Source of the DNA: Sulfitobacter sp.
GTDB lineage: Bacteria; Pseudomonadota; Alphaproteobacteria; Rhodobacterales; Rhodobacteraceae
Length of the DNA: 64,000 nucleotides
Reading direction: 5' to 3'
Assembly (NCBI GenBank): GCA_029252045.1
Contig: JAQXCD010000022.1
Span: 86,663 to 150,662, forward strand
The notes under the pieces are model-generated. The model was not told the origin of the DNA and made no database searches. It saw only the letters and a list, made by a program, of their open reading frames with translations. Below, in pieces: positions 63,876 to 64,000 of the stretch (position 1 is its first letter; each line of letters opens with the position of its first letter). A program made the position numbers and the translations under genes.

Positions 63876-64000
63876 TGCTCCCAGAGGTGGTCGCGGATTT
63901 TCGGACCAGTTGTTAAGGTGGATTGCATGACGAAAGAAGTGATCCCAAATGACAAAACGAAAGAACCATTCGCCCGATTTCAAAGCCAAGGTTGCGCTTG
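63876..64000 (+). mobile_element. Left end of an IS3-type insertion sequence (cut by window edge)
   Basis: The left end is probably near 63876-63890 (about AGGTGGTCGCGGATTTTCGG), resembling known IS3-group terminal repeats. The transposase OrfA start follows at 63949. The true boundary and target duplication cannot be seen because the right part is outside the window. Confidence 0.6.
63949..64000 (+). CDS. IS3-family transposase OrfA, 5' part only
   Basis: The frame begins MTKRKNHSPDFKAKVAL and runs to the window end. The residues are the standard start of an IS3-type OrfA (helix-turn-helix transposase N-terminus, KAKVALEA-like). Only 17 codons are visible. Confidence 0.75.
   Translation, partial: MTKRKNHSPDFKAKVAL

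Overview
The window is a piece of an alphaproteobacterial chromosome, almost certainly a marine Rhodobacteraceae (Roseobacter group, Sulfitobacter-like). This rests on gene content and style: TauR/Xsc/Pta next to a sulfite dehydrogenase, an ImuA-ImuB-DnaE2 mutagenesis cassette with an alphaproteobacterial GAAC-N7-GAAC LexA box, an L-malyl-CoA lyase, a TIGR02300-type acidic protein, an MnmC split into two genes, high GC and many ATGA stop/start overlaps. Genus is inferred, not proven. About 57 genes are supported: mostly ordinary core genes, with one catabolic region (about 16.9-33.6 kb) and a few small low-GC intrusions.

Layout. 1-16.9 kb: a LysR regulator broken by an in-frame TAG, zntB, fadH, rppH, an adenosine-kinase-like gene and nth (overlapping operon), an Ada-like repair regulator, an OmpA-type lipoprotein, a divergent pair that together make up MnmC, a DMT exporter, a lytic transglycosylase, dapA and an M20 amidohydrolase. 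16.9-33.6 kb: taurine/sulfonate catabolism. soeC-soeB-soeA-pta-xsc-tauR lie on the minus strand, then a low-GC insertion (orphan BrnA-type antitoxin and a nonsense-interrupted DUF4238-like gene), then tpa (minus), a decayed flavin oxidoreductase, and tauABC (plus). 33.7-41.6 kb: a DEAD-box helicase and the SOS-controlled imuA-imuB-dnaE2 cassette. 41.6-50.3 kb: matB, glycerate kinase, tRNA-Ala(GGC), a SprT/YgjP-type peptidase, a GntR regulator, a phosphatase, accA, a LysE exporter and mclA. 50.5-53.4 kb: dgcN-dgcA-dat, a likely D-glutamate/D-amino-acid utilisation operon. 53.6-64 kb: an Fe/2OG dioxygenase, an RTX protein, pyk, rpmI-rplT, pheS and pheT with a foreign membrane-protein gene between them, ytoQ, a GST, and the left end of an IS3-type element cut by the window edge.

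How it works together. TauABC should import taurine, Tpa transaminate it with pyruvate to sulfoacetaldehyde and alanine, Xsc add phosphate to give sulfite and acetyl phosphate, Pta make acetyl-CoA, and SoeABC oxidise the toxic sulfite to sulfate and pass electrons to quinone. Repeats resembling the TauR box, with a constant 22-23 bp period, lie in front of tauR, xsc and tpa and possibly tauA. Alanine dehydrogenase, which would regenerate pyruvate, is not in the window.

The most interesting observations are the TauR-box-like repeats, the two single-codon nonsense interruptions, the extra extracytoplasmic domain in TauC, the gene inserted between pheS and pheT, and a two-copy intergenic repeat whose hairpin shows compensatory change. 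I did not find a clearly new system; the pheS/pheT insert is the best candidate for unexplored function.
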